Assembly (NCBI RefSeq): GCF_963678635.1 | Contig: NC_087063.1 | Coordinates: forward strand, 23,938,701-24,002,700 | Direction of reading: 5' to 3' | Length of the DNA: 64,000 nt | DNA from: Symsagittifera roscoffensis | Lineage: Eukaryota > Xenacoelomorpha > Acoela > Convolutidae | Shown: positions 1-10,832 of the stretch, one piece after another | How the letters are laid out: every line of letters begins with the position of its first letter | How positions within the stretch are numbered: the first letter of the stretch is position 1 | The notes under the pieces: model-generated | What the model saw: only the letters and a program-made list of their open reading frames with translations | Database searches by the model: none | Told to the model about the DNA's origin: nothing | Made by a program: the position numbers and the translations under genes

Positions 1-1285
1 CAAATCTTGCACCACTTTTGAAAGCAGGCTGCATACTTTCTATCTATATTTTAAATCAAGATAATATTGCTCCTCCTAAAGCGTGGGGAGGATGGTATTT
101 AGTTCTATGTGGGTCCTTTTTTGTTTCACAAGAAGCTGTGCAAACGAATCGCGCTTCACAATTCAGCTAGTTTGAAAAAAGATTGTAAATTTATGTATCT
201 GATTGGTTATGTATCTGAAGTCATCAGAATTGAGCGATGAGCTATTGCGAAAATCATCTGTTCAAAATTAAACCAAATGACAGAAATATCTTCCACGTGT
301 TCTCTTCATCATTTAGCTAGCTTATTTTCACTCAATTCAGTTTGCCACGAACTCGGTTATTTGGGGTATACGTTCAATTAAAACGACAAAATCTTCTGAA
401 AAAAAATTCTATTCAAAAAGATTAAAATTCAGAAATAAAAAGTTATTTCCTTGTGTAGTTAACAAATCAATTTGTAAACTAATCCTTGTGTAGTTATACT
501 AACATCAAACCGGGAATATAAATGAGCACGAAACTGAAAAGGTTAATGTAGTTATACTAATTTCATGTTTCACCAAAATTGTTTGTTTCAAATTAGTGTT
601 ACCACAAACTATCTAGCGACTATGAAGTTTCTGACACTAATTTTTAGTTGCAATGTTGTTTCATATAAATTCCAAAGCTTTGTTTGCTGCTACATCAAAA
701 GAGAACCACCAAAAAATAATTCACTGAACAAGTCAAAGTTTAAACGAATCAAACGTGACTTCAGAGAAGTCGCAGATCATTAAAACTAAGACTGCACAAA
801 TAAATCATTAAATACAGTACTGCAATTTTCACATAGATGCGAACAAAAACATCAATACTAAACCAGCACATTATCGTCGAGTTGCTTTATAAACCATTTC
901 CAACGATTTAATTGTATGTGGGTTTCATTGACCACTCGTGCGTGAACAGAAAATGTTTCACATCATCATCAACAAAAAATAATTGAACTATAACTCAACT
1001 AACTAATTTAAGGATGTTAGTAAGCATAACAGAGAAAATTGAAGAAAACAAAACAAAAACAAAGCAGGAATGATACTTTCTTGAAGCAACGAATTCAAGC
1101 TAATTTATGAAATAACTTAATCTATTAATAATATAACATAAATTTAGACACAACAAAATGCACATGAACATTTCGCACTTAAAACGATCGGCTAAAATAG
1201 GGTCACAGGTTGCTTCAGAGAAGCCAAGCACCTATTATGCGGCCGATCGTTGTAAAAGCAGAGCAGTCATGCTTCCAAACCAGTG
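1..1285. other. Intergenic DNA, no gene seen
   Basis: AT-rich single-copy-looking sequence downstream of the TRAF gene. Short open frames here (for example near 565-783) have no recognisable domain and no splice context. I see no RNA gene or clear repeat. Confidence 0.5.
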
Positions 1286-1493
1286 TATGTGATCAGGGCC
1301 TCCGATATTTGTATTGCAATATATTTTGAACTTGCAATAAATAATTCCATTGCGAAACTTCCGCAATAAATAATTGTATTGTTTAACTGTTGCAATAAAT
1401 AATCAATTATTGCAATTATTGGCCCAAAAATTGGCCCAATGAATTATTGCTGATCCCTGATATTTTCTACGTAAAAAATTGGTCTTGAAAAGT

Positions 1494-2120
1494 TTAAATT
1501 AGTTTCTCAACTGTATAAACGTTCCAGTACATTTTGTTTACAAATAAAAACAAAATCGATTCCAAATGCATCGGGGAGAGAGATGTTCGCAATGATCCCA
1601 ACGTAAGTTTCGCTTTACTAAAAAGCCGTTCAACTATGTTTGAAGTAGGGGGTATCCATTTAACCGAATATCCATACATCTTTCCCAGTTTAGTCTTTTT
1701 GGCAGCTAAAACTGAATCAGCGTAGTTCTCGATCTCTGCAGCAACAGTGTCAGAATCTCCTCCTACTTTGAAAAATCGCACCAAATCAAGTTCTTCTGAA
1801 TTGAGTATTGCTTCTTCGCCCATTAAAATTTTCACTAAGGTTTTTTCAAACCCGAACGAATGAACAATTTGTGCACCAGGAGAAAGATATTGCTCTAAAT
1901 CAGGATACTGCGTGATAACGTCGTCAAACAAAACTCTAACGTCTAGAATATCTACTTGATCATTCTGCAACTTCTTGGTAACTGAATCTAGTTTTTCGAG
2001 GTCTTTTAGCACTGTTTCCAAAAATAAGTTTTCTTGCGCACTAGGGGCTAAAACAGCTAATTCGGGATCAGCCCAATCAATAAAAGGTCGTAAAGCAATA
2101 TAACGTTTGATCCAGCGCAT
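1494..2120 (-). pseudogene. hAT transposase C-terminal dimerisation segment
   Basis: Minus-strand frame of about 208 residues. Residues about 155-200 include IPPTSNIVERLFSKAK and later SPMHLESILFLFVNK, which match the conserved hAT C-terminal dimerisation region (the usual form is S-x-x-x-ER-x-FS, then a terminal LxxNxxLW-like stretch). The catalytic region normally found upstream is absent. A stop after VEKLI ends the frame. It is a remnant, not a functional transposase. Confidence 0.85.
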
Positions 2121-2335
2121 ATAACAGCATCTCCAGATAAGGTTCCTTGACTGGTATCTGTAAGAATTTCTGCCCTCCAGTTAGGGTGTTGTTTCACAAT
2201 ATGAGACATAAGATTAGTAAATCCAGAATTTGGTTTGCGTTTTCGTTTGCACCCACATTTACATTGATACTCATCTACCCCAATTTTTGTAAAATAGAAC
2301 TCAACAACTGGGTCTTTTGATGTTCGGGGTACCAT
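2110..2335 (-). pseudogene. hAT transposase N-terminus: BED zinc finger
   Basis: Minus-strand frame starting at 2335 (MVPRTSKDPVVEFYFTKIG). It shows a Cys-x-Cys-x-Cys cluster about residues 24-28 and a later LMSHIVKQH, the Cys-Cys-His-His pattern of a BED-type DNA-binding finger. It runs into the C-terminal transposase segment in another frame near 2120, as expected at an internal-deletion junction. Known role of the family: binding of the transposon ends. Confidence 0.8.
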
Positions 2336-2657
2336 AGTATTGTTTGTAACTTAAAACACAGCACAAGTTGTTGCACAACTATCTTTGTAAGCCACAAGAA
2401 CTCAAGTGTATTTGCAATGCAACAGCTGTATTTGCAACATGTGACACATGAGAAAACGACAACAACACAAGCGTCATATCAAGGGTTACTGTTATTGCGA
2501 TAATAATTGCAAAATTCCAATAAATACACGATATTTTGAAATGGATCAATAAATAATGCAATTATTTTTATGTTAAAATAAATTATTTTGCCCTAAAAAT
2601 AATATTTATTGCAATTATTGCAATACCAATATATTTTTCGGAGGCCCTGTATGTGAT

Positions 2658-4227
2658 TAGCGAGCAGAAGTAATCAGCTGGGTTCAAAGAGACAAATTCA
2701 TTTTTAAGGCTCTTTGTCAATTGAACTGGCTATCCTTTGTCACTTCTGTGATTTCATAGGAAATCCGCGACCAATTCAACCAACTTATTGACAAAAAACA
2801 CCAATAATGAAACAATAGCTGTTGTAAATATGAAGCTGGAAGACGAGAATTCAGTTAGTACGCTTTTTGCTTTTTGGCCACTTGGAAGTTTTAAAATCAG
2901 ATACTGAAGTTGCTCCAACAAGAAGCTGTAGTAACTGAACACCAAAACTTCCAGCGAGCCTCCCCCGTGCGTACAACCCACTTAAGCGAAATTCCAAAAA
3001 ATGGTCAAATTAAATTGAAACGTTAAATTTCACCAACTGAAAATTAAATGCATATAACAATAAATTAAGGGACGAATGAAAGCAGGAGTTCAGTTGAGTT
3101 TGTTTAGCTTGATTTTTTTCTACAATACTCCCTTGTTTGCAGCAAAAGCTATGAATAGTCACAAATGACTTAGCTAAGCTGGAAACAGAGGGAACTGTTG
3201 CAGTTTGCCAGTCATTCCATTCGCAGAGCGATAATAAATTAAAACTCCTGGTTTTAGAGAAAAAGATAATTTCATTTAGTAATGGCATGCTTTAAAAAAG
3301 ACGTGTTAATAGCGTGTTAACATAATATGATAATAGCGTAGCACCATAAAATCGTCTGAAGATTCAAAATTCTCGAGTTTTGATGTGAGTTTTTCTCGAA
3401 AAGGATTTTGCCAAGTACGAACATCATATCATTATTATGAACAGCAATGAACTTGTGGAATATAATAAATCCCTCCCATTTTCATCATCAGTCGTAGTGG
3501 ACTGATTAATACCGCCACTTGCCTGGTGAGAACAAATTAGAAGAAGAAGAAAACGTAGTCAGTTCCACGAAGATGTAAAGAAACGATATGTACAGTTGGA
3601 TGAGTTGAAACGTTCCGACTCTACCAGACACCGCGATAGGCATTCCTGAAATTCAAAATCCAATTTAAAAACAATAAATCGTTATTGTTCCCATAATTAA
3701 AATTTTTATCTGCCAGTTGTTCATTTCATTCCAACAAATGGCTATTGATCTCTTATTATGACATCACATTGTTTTTTCGCGTCCAGACAATTCAGACCAA
3801 GTCAATGCTAGTTATTTATTACCAGGAAATAATCGAAACGAGTGAGTTGCCAGCTTTAAAAGTGACCTTCTATCGAAATTTTGTTTCAGATAATCAAAAA
3901 CCATTCGCCAAAGAGGAAAGAAACGTACGCACGAACTATTCATCTGTTGTGGAGAACCGCTGTTGTTCAGCTCAAACCTACGTGGTGCTTTTGTTTAGTT
4001 TTTTAGCTCCAAAATGTTGACTCGCCCTTAACCCTGAATAATCCCTCATGGGCAAACAGCGACAAATATTCTAGCCCATCCGAATTCGAATATTTAAAAC
4101 GAAGCGTGACAGTCGGTCAGTTTTGGACAATTTGGAGTATATTGATTAATTGACAACTTTCGGCCATGCGAGCAGTCCCCACCCCTAAGCCTGAAGTCTA
4201 ACTTTGTTTACCATTTAAGGAAAGCGT
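2658..4227. other. 3' flank of the TRAF gene, no further gene seen
   Basis: AT-rich sequence between the hAT element and the TRAF stop codon. An AATAAA on the minus strand at about 3815-3820 is a possible but weak polyadenylation signal, some 400 bp past the stop. Short minus-strand frames at 2754-2981 and 3010-3288 show no domain. Confidence 0.4.
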
Positions 4228-4363
4228 TTAGTGGCTGCTTCCATGGCTGCTTCTGGGCACTTTAGCCTTGGTTGGTCCTGCGTATGTGTTCTCGTTTTCA
4301 CGAATGCGCACTTCCACGTAAATAGTGTCGTTCTTCTTATACGGCGACTCCTTGTAGATTTTA
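4228..4363 (-). CDS. TRAF: TRAF-family adaptor, last coding exon (end of MATH domain)
   Basis: Minus-strand exon of 136 nt, entered through TTTCAG (acceptor ending at 4364) and closed by TAA at 4228-4230. Its first base completes a serine codon with the upstream exon, giving HSKIYKE. The following KKNDTIYVEVRI matches the last MATH-domain beta strand of TRAF proteins, where the usual form is (Y)xKDDTIFIKV. About 20 residues follow (basic and Ser/His rich), a tail slightly longer than in most TRAFs. The splice phase and the TRAF-C ending support the assignment. Confidence 0.85.
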
Positions 4364-4801
4364 CTGAAACAAACAAGAAATGAGTGAACAATAACGATCA
4401 ATTTTTACCGGAAAAGCACGCGGTAAAATGAGATCATAATTTGGGTTAATTTGAAAACCATATTAAAGAACTAAAATATTAAAACCACAAAAATCAGATC
4501 TCAATTTAATCTATGAATTTGGCCACTCTATTGTAATAAAAAGTATTGTCTATTTTGAAAATATTAGTTTTCATCAATTTGGCTCTTTTCCTTTTCCGAC
4601 TTCCTCAATAAACTACAACAAATGACTGTGTCCAAACTTTTTATACCACAATTTGCTGAAAACAAAATAATTCAAATCTGTTCACTTGTTCACGCTGACA
4701 TCTTTTTGTGTAATTTATTGCATCATTCAGTTTACATAGCTATTAAAAAACCTTATTTCAGCAGAAGTCAAAGGAGGAAGTGGAAATTAATGGTGACTCA
4801 C
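4364..4801 (-). other. TRAF intron (last)
   Basis: 438-bp intron with GTGAGT donor (4801-4796) and TTTCAG acceptor. Nothing else is recognisable in it. Confidence 0.75.
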
Positions 4802-5027
4802 CTGTGGACGATGAAATGGAGGATGCCCACACTCATGTTTCCAGATTTAGACGAAGGTCTCTGGAAGCATGTCATGTTGTTGCCACCTGGTGTGATCACT
4901 TGAGTCCACTTGTCCGCCGGGTCCTCCTGACTAAGTAGACTGATCTCGATCGAATTGAGGAAGGGCCATTTGAGTACTCCGTCATACTCTCCTGGGCTTA
5001 GAGCCACGAACAAAGACACAAAGTTGC
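4802..5027 (-). CDS. TRAF: TRAF-family adaptor, MATH-domain exon
   Basis: 226-nt minus-strand exon. Acceptor CTCTCTTTTAG at 5028, donor GTGAGT after 4802. It encodes NFVSLFVALSPGEYDGVLKW, then PFLNSIEISLLSQEDPADKW and later CFQRPSS. This is the middle of the TRAF-C/MATH beta sandwich, where SLFV, GEYD, L-WPF, LLDQ and FQRP are family landmarks. SLFV...GEYD is most like TRAF6 or TRAF4, but paralogue assignment needs a tree. The MATH domain binds receptor tails and adaptors in the cytoplasm to relay TNF, IL-1 or Toll type signals to NF-kB and JNK (family knowledge). Confidence 0.92.
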
Positions 5028-5789
5028 CTAAAAGAGAGAAATTCCCAGTTGAGCGTGAAAAAATGATCGTATCAGGGTGCAGCTTAAACACGAGTTGTTC
5101 GCTATAATCTACACGTTTTTAGTTACTAAAGAAAAAGTATCAACTTTTAAAGAACTCCAACGACAATTTGATTAAAATTCAAGCTTGCATTGAGTCGCTT
5201 CGAAGTATTAAAAATCGGCTTTATTGATAGCTTTGCTCGATTTGGGGAAAGATTCTTTCAATAAAATTGTTCGAACGATGCAGCAATTTTTGAAAATTGT
5301 CAATAATTTTTCGAGAAAACTTTTCAGCAATGTAAATTTGGAGTTTAACTTGTTTTCAAAAGCTTCAGACCTATGCGTTAGCTTCTCCAAAAAGTTCAAA
5401 AACATTTTAGTTGTTTTAAATTTTAAGCCAGTTCACGACTCACTCGAGCAAATAAAAAGTCAATACAGATCATTAAATTATTTTGACAGCTTAAATGCCT
5501 CGCAACACTTTGTGATTTTCCAGCAATGTTTGCACGCAATGAAACAATATATAAATTTATTGCATAGCTTGAATTAATTCGCGGAAAAAGAAGGTTTTTT
5601 CAGCAAGCTGTTCAAGCAAAAAAGCTTCAAAACAAAAAATTTCTTATGTTGTTTGAAACGACACGCAAAAAATTGAAAAAAAAAAAACAAATCTGCCAGC
5701 TAATTTTTGCGCGTAGTTTCAATATCTGCAATCGATAACACTGCTGAGTTAATCAACGACATTTTAAACTGCAATAAAACTGCCTAAAG

Positions 5790-6065
5790 CTAAAAAAACG
5801 TGGTTAGACAAGTAAGCCGACAAAACAAAAGCCAACAAACTCTAGTCCGACTACTCAAATTTTCCCGGAAAAAAATTCAGACACTAAAAAGAACAAGGTC
5901 CGTCTGGGAATCGAAACCCAGACAGGAGCGTGCAAAGGTAACAGCATTACCTCCAGGTCAGGTGAAAATCGCTAATACAGCAACATCAATATCATTCATC
6001 AATTGTTGTTTACGGGAAAAAAGTCTAGTTCCCAATTACAAAACACTTGCTCTCGCAAGTGTAAA
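5790..6065 (-). repeat. Family-V repeat fragment with tRNA-like core
   Basis: Contains the family-V landmarks seen in the right third of the window, in the same order: an AAGCCGACAAAAC-like tract (about 5815), a tRNA-like block whose minus strand reads TGGGTTTCGATTCCCAGAC (Pol III B-box-like, about 5888-5925) with an A-box-like stretch (about 5945-5962), then TTACGGGAAAAAAGTCTAGT (about 6010) and a small ACTTGC/GCAAGT hairpin (about 6047-6062). Confidence 0.6.
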
Positions 6066-6401
6066 TACATTGTGATCTGAACTTCATGAAAAAGCAAGTA
6101 CTTCAAGTTTTACTGCTTTTTAAACAACATTTAGGAGAGAAGCTTGAAACCAAAAACGTTAGATTTAACCTTTTTAAGTTATAACTTGACAAGCTACTGA
6201 ATTAATTTTTTCAAACCATAAAACAAAAAGATTCAAACAGTTTTAAGTAATTGCCAAAATTAACAAAAAAATAAACATCACCTTTGAGACATTTGCTTCA
6301 TTTTGACAAAACAATTTTTAACACAGCTCTACGACAAAAAGCAGCTCTCTAAAGTGTAATAAGAATAAGTAGAAATCAGCCTCAAATTAGTAAAAATTTG
6401 G

Positions 6402-6474
6402 CTACGTCTCGCATTCAATCTGCGATCTGAAAATTATGAATCTCACGCACTAACCACTCAGCCACTAAAACTTA
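6402..6474 (-). repeat. tRNA-derived SINE head
   Basis: The minus strand reads GTGGCTGAGTGGTTAGTGCG, an excellent Pol III A-box as in Leu/Ser-type tRNAs. A degenerate B-box-like GATTGAATGC follows about 30 bases on. It lacks a clean acceptor stem, so it is more likely the head of a tRNA-derived SINE than a working tRNA gene. Confidence 0.6.
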
Positions 6475-7564
6475 ATAGATCACAAAAACTAGCCACAAAT
6501 AAAACAGAGAACATAAGCTATGAAACGTCGAATGCTACAGATCGTGATTATAGCTAAGAGCCACCAAATAAATGAATACTTTTAATGAACACTACACTTC
6601 GCAAGCTCGTAAGTGAAATGATTACTATTATTGTTCCGACCATTGAAAATGGGGAGTAACTTTGTATTCGGGTGTGTTTATTTTTTTGGCTTTTTGTTTC
6701 CAACGCAAAAACAGGTACCACAAAAAATGATCTGACTGGGCTGAGTGACAAGTCATATTAAAGCCCTTTCAGTCGTGATTCGAACCACATTGAAAAAACT
6801 TCTTCAGTATCAAGAAAAACCAGGTTGCAAAACCAGTTTGAAATTCAAGAAGATAGGGTGAGCGTGGTGGAGGCTTACAAGCTAATTTATGCCCAAATGA
6901 GGACCTTAAAACTTAACTTTAAGCAAGTAAAATACTTTTTGGAGTTTTTCAGCTTCATTTTGGAAACCAAAAATTTCAAAAGTTTTCTGCATACGTTTTT
7001 GAAAAAAAATGTTCATTGTTTTTAGTGTTTCTAGTCGTTTTTCTACAACAGTTTTTGTCCAGTTTGCCTATATTACAATGACTGTCTAATATGCCTAAAA
7101 TAGATCTTTAAGTCAGATCCTTTTATCACACCAAACAGAAAAAAACTACACTAATTTGGAAAAAAAAACGTTCTAAACCGTAGTTTGCTAAAGCTAAAGA
7201 CTATGGTCGGATAATTCTGTGCTACTTGCACAGTAACCGGCTATCTTTGTTAATATTATTACAACGATGTGCGACTTAGGCCAATTAATTTTGATGAGAA
7301 AAAACTGCAGCCCGCGCCCCAAAAACTGCATCTGAACTATTTTATCTAGACATTAGAAAGCTCATATATACTGGATTCGATTTCAAATAATGGATATTAA
7401 TTCTATTAGTGTCGAAATATCTGAACTTTGATTTTAGCGTGCTAACAGGGCAGCGTAATGAGCTTTCCACTGGTTTCCGGATTAACCTTTCGCTAGATTA
7501 TTTTCATCGAATATATTCTGATTTATTCAATCGCGTTATTGAATACACCAAACGACTATATTAC

Positions 7565-8083
7565 CTGCAGCCGAGTCGCATCCAAACGGGTAGAGCCTCA
7601 TGTACATCAGATATCCATTAGGCGCAGTGTAGAACAGTGGACTGCAGAAATCACAGGCCGAGTTGGCCGCGTCTGTCGAGGGAAGTCCTTTCAATTTCAA
7701 CTCGTGCTGCTTTTTCGCGTTGTCAAAAATAGCTTCAAATCCTGTGATTTTCCAAATGAACACTCCCGTTCGGCCACAGTCCAAACTTTTTATTCTCTCG
7801 TGCAAGTGCATAACGAATCTCTCCAACTGTTTGCATCGTTCTCTGTCGTTTTTTAGCTCTTCGCATGTCTTTTCAAGACTTTCCACTCTATTGATCAATT
7901 CAGTTATTTTTTCATTCGGAACTTCAGATATAGTTGACCCTAACGAGTTAGAGTCCGTCTTCATTTTTTCCTCGGCTGTCTGATAACCCGAATCGGGAAT
8001 CATCATGGTCGAGTTTGGAGACGAAGTGGAGTTCGCATTTCTGTTCAGCCAGAGCTGTGTCGCCTCTTTTCCTGGCACTTGAC
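7565..8083 (-). CDS. TRAF: TRAF-family adaptor, coiled-coil end and start of MATH domain
   Basis: 519-nt minus-strand exon. Acceptor AAG before 8083, donor GTAATA after 7565. It opens with a Ser/Thr-rich linker of about 45 residues, then a coiled-coil stretch (LINRVESLEKTCEELKND and on). The MATH domain starts at GVFIWKITGFEAIF and reaches SPLFYTAPNGYLMYMRLYPF. The canonical TRAF-C opening is GVFIWKI...SPxFYTxxxGYKxxxRxY. The loop between the first strand and SPLFYT looks about ten residues longer than in vertebrate TRAFs. The phase joins exactly to the neighbouring exons. Confidence 0.92.
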
Positions 8084-8717
8084 CTTAAAATACAGTATTA
8101 TCAATACCAGATAATAAATTCTTATATGCGTACCCGTTGAGTAAGGATTTATTACCTGCATTTTCCCAATTTATTCCACCAACTATTCTACCCTTCGAAT
8201 CAGGAAAAGCCCCATTGGTTAATAAGTTTGTTAGCCAACCAAAGTTCAAATATTCGAAAAAAAAGTGTAAATGAAAAACCAGTGTAAATGAAAAACCAGA
8301 TTTAAAGTGCACGGGACGATGGATTGCTTAAAAAGTTAGACGACCGCGAGGATGGCCATTTTTATAGATAGTTGCAAAAAATGGTTTATATCAAAATCCC
8401 TAACATAAAATTCATGACGTTTTTTATAGATAGTTGCAAAAAATGGTTTATACCAAAACCCTAACATAAAATTCATGACGCCAAATTAGCACAAATTTAG
8501 CATGCACTCTTGAATTTTAAGGCAAACTTAATACATAATTGTTGCCTGAACATCTTTCTGAAATGGGTTCTTTGCTCTTAATTAATAATGTCTGCTCCAA
8601 CTTTAAGCTACCTATTATAAATAGCCCCCCCCCCCCATCGAGAAAATCCTAGATCGGCCCCTGCTCCTATAGAAGCTTTAGATATCCAAGACAACTGTTT
8701 TAAGTAATGATACTGAC
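8084..8717 (-). other. TRAF intron with a two-copy tandem repeat
   Basis: 634-bp intron, donor GTCAGT (8717-8712). It holds a duplicated 61-62-bp unit at 8358-8480, a 19-bp tandem (GTGTAAATGAAAAACCA twice, about 8266-8300) and a 13-base C run at about 8627-8639. Confidence 0.65.
8358..8480. repeat. Tandem duplication, 61-62-bp unit, two copies
   Basis: Copies at about 8358-8419 and 8420-8480. Both contain TTTATAGATAGTTGCAAAAA and end in AAATTCATGACG, with only a few differences. It lies inside a TRAF intron. Confidence 0.9.
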
Positions 8718-9198
8718 CTTGAATTTTCCTCATTTGCTCCTGAAGAATTTTCATCTGTTTTGACAGGTCTTCACTCAGTTTTTTCTCAACACTTAATTCA
8801 TCTTTAATTTCTGCTAAAGAGCTCTGCATTTGATACACAAAATACAGATTCTTGAAACTCCACAGAGGCGCTTTTTCAATGAATTTTTCAATTTGAGGCG
8901 GGATAGCCATTGTCGTATTTTCCTTGTTCATATTTATTTCTTCCAGCACTTTCCTTGAGTCCGTTTCTGCCACCGATGAAATATTTTTCTCGGGTTGAAT
9001 GGAATTATTGGCTTTCGCCAATGCGATTTTATGGCCCAGCTGTATTTTTTCCACGTTCTGTTGGTATTTCTTTATGCTTTGATTCTGCAGGGCCATTTGC
9101 TGCTTTAAGTTTTCGAGTTCAACCACTGTGTACTTTAGGTGGTTCGTTATGCAATGATTGTTCGCATAGTGGGAAGTTAGTTCACTTTCAGTTGATGC
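8718..9198 (-). CDS. TRAF: TRAF-family adaptor, end of zinc finger and coiled coil
   Basis: 481-nt minus-strand exon. Acceptor TTTTTAG at 9199, donor GTCAGT after 8718. It begins ASTESELTSHYANNHC, the His-x4-His half of a TRAF zinc finger whose Cys pair is in the upstream exon. Then comes about 140 residues of heptad-rich coiled coil (VVELENLKQQMALQNQSIKK, later VEKKLSEDLSKQMKILQEQM). In TRAFs this coiled coil drives trimer formation. Confidence 0.9.
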
Positions 9199-10229
9199 CT
9201 AAAAATGAAATACATATCTAGACGTAGCCAAAAGGTAAGCATTTCACATTACCGTAAAAAAACTATACAAATGTGAATAATTGAATAGGCAAACAAAGTA
9301 AGTTATTACTACTTATGAATGTATTTGAATGAATTTGAACTCGATACAAAAAAACATAAGTATCAGAAATGCATAAACTATCAAGAGTAGCTGAACGGAC
9401 TGTGCAGTTCAACTAGTTGCACCCTAGAGAGCCAAAACAAAGGAGCAGAATAAATTAGTTTAAACGTGCATAATAGTTTTAGATTAAAAACATCTGTTAG
9501 TAAATTGTTATGTTAAATAAAGAATGAATTTTCTGTTTTTTTTTTAAACTTCAAAACTTGATTATTTGTAAACGATTTTAAATTAAGCAGAAAGAAAATC
9601 TTCAGTAGAAAGTTATAGCATTTGATAATTTAATTCAACCGACATTTCTGTGATGCTCGATTTATCAAAAAATATACATTCAGACACTTATTCAAAAATT
9701 AGCGAACAATTTTTTTCGAAAAATTATACCTGATATATCCAGAATCTGAATAGCATCAATGTCATATCCTTCGGATAGGTACGATATTTGATCAAATTTT
9801 CTTAAAAATGGCATACAACGCCCTTTTTTGAACAATCAGTATTTTGTTTAGATTTTCTTTCAACATGCATCTACAGACTGAAAGACCGTATGAAACCTCT
9901 GGCACTGAAGAGGTTTTATTTAAATTGTTTTAAAATAAAAGTCCAAGCGCGATATAAGACTCCGTTGAAATGAGCTATGAATCCTTGAATTTGAATTTCT
10001 TATCTTTCAATGTAAACTTAAATATTTAAAACCAATCGTATAAAAAAAAGACTTTTTTCCTAATTTGAAATTCTGCTTTGACAGCAACTTTTGCCAAATT
10101 CCACCAATTCAGAATTTCTTATTTTAATAAGTCAGATTAACTTGTTAGCTTTGCACCAGTCATCTACTGTCAACAGCTTCCTTTAACTAAGATAAGTTTT
10201 AACTCAAGAAAGTTCGCAAAGCGCTAAAA

Positions 10230-10544
10230 CTGTAGTGCATGTTATCCGGTTTATTCCTATTTTAAGCTCTTGGTTTAAGGTTGCCGGTGGGCGCGCGTCG
10301 CGGCGATAACCGGCTCTAATTTTCGTAGAGAGTCCTACCCTCTGTTGGCAAGCTCGCAACACGTTGGCTCGACTGCGGCGGTCACTATTATGCTGCTTAG
10401 TTTTCTTCCGTTTGAACAGTAGAAAATTAATGTAATAAGTAGTTGGCTCACAATTCGACCAATCAGAAAACGAGTTGAATAATTTTGGTACAAATGGGAC
10501 CGATTCTTCATTTTGGTACAAATGAACGTTTGTACAAATGGGAT
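10230..10544 (-). repeat. R2 repeat copy (GGTGAAATCCCAT-ended)
   Basis: On the minus strand it matches the repeats at 14873-15170 and 15270-15487. Shared blocks include GCGAGCTTGCCA-like words, AATAGTGACCGCCGCAG-type words, GGTTATCGCCGCGA and a GATTGG-containing tail. The core is GC-rich (GGGCGCGCGTCGCGGCG), unlike the AT-rich surroundings. The right end reads ATGGGATTTCACC, the inverse of the GGTGAATTCCCAT left end of the 14.9-kb copy. Confidence 0.75.
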
Positions 10545-10550
10545 TTCACC

Positions 10551-10832
10551 GAACAGAAAGACTTTTTTCCGATACTCGCGACGAGCTATAAAACAATAGA
10601 GTGGCCAGCTAGTAATCACTAATCGTGAATAGAACTATTAAACCGAAGGGTTGACCAGCAGTCTGGAATTTTATGTATTTTCTTCATTGTCTTCAAGACA
10701 ATGAAGAAAATACATAAAACTCCAGTCTGCTGGTAAACCCTTCGGTTGAATAGTTTTATTCGCGATTTTTCTCTGGCCACTCTATTGTTTTATAGCTCTA
10801 GTCGCGAGTATCGGAAAAAAGTCTTTCTGTTC
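10551..10832. repeat. Near-perfect palindrome, about 140-bp arms, no loop
   Basis: The left arm starts GAACAGAAAGACTTTTTTCC and the right arm ends GGAAAAAAGTCTTTCTGTTC. The centre is near 10694 (CATTGTCTTCAAGACAATG). The arms also share CGAAGGGTT, CAGTCTG and CTATTGTTTTATAGCTC words in mirror order, with few mismatches. It is probably a foldback or MITE-like element, or two inverted insertions. It abuts the R2 copy. Confidence 0.9.

Larger units (their letters stand above)
1294..2649 (-). mobile_element. hAT DNA transposon, internally deleted, with 8-bp TSD
   Basis: The ends are inverted copies: CAGGGCCTCCGA at the left and TCGGAGGCCCTG at the right. The direct repeat TATGTGAT flanks both (1286-1293 and 2650-2657). 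An 8-bp target duplication with CAGGG ends is typical of the hAT superfamily. On the minus strand the element carries an N-terminal BED zinc-finger segment followed directly by a C-terminal hAT dimerisation segment, so the middle of the transposase (most of the RNase-H-like core) is missing. At 1,356 bp it is about half or less of an autonomous hAT. The TSD is perfect, which suggests a moderately recent insertion. The subterminal parts are rich in TTGCAATAAT-like words, possible transposase-binding repeats. Confidence 0.93.
5028..7564 (-). other. TRAF intron with SINE and family-V fragments
   Basis: 2.5-kb intron. It holds a partial family-V repeat with a tRNA-like core (about 5790-6065) and a second tRNA-like SINE head (about 6402-6474). 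The rest is AT-rich and without recognisable genes. Open frames at 5208-5577 and 6825-7025 have no domain and are AT-driven. Confidence 0.6.

Noticed and set aside
565-783. 72-residue plus-strand frame
   Set aside because: Composition-driven frame without domain, splice context or neighbours.
6402-6474. A functional tRNA gene on the minus strand
   Set aside because: The A box is excellent, but the B box is degenerate and no clean cloverleaf or acceptor stem forms. A SINE head is likelier.
7539-7983. Plus-strand frames of 105-106 residues
   Set aside because: They are antisense shadows of the TRAF MATH exon, which has splice-site and family support on the minus strand.
8622-8672. CAGGGGCCGATCTAGG and a C run as a transposon terminus (minus strand)
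   Set aside because: It resembles a MITE end, but I found no matching inverted end or target duplication nearby.
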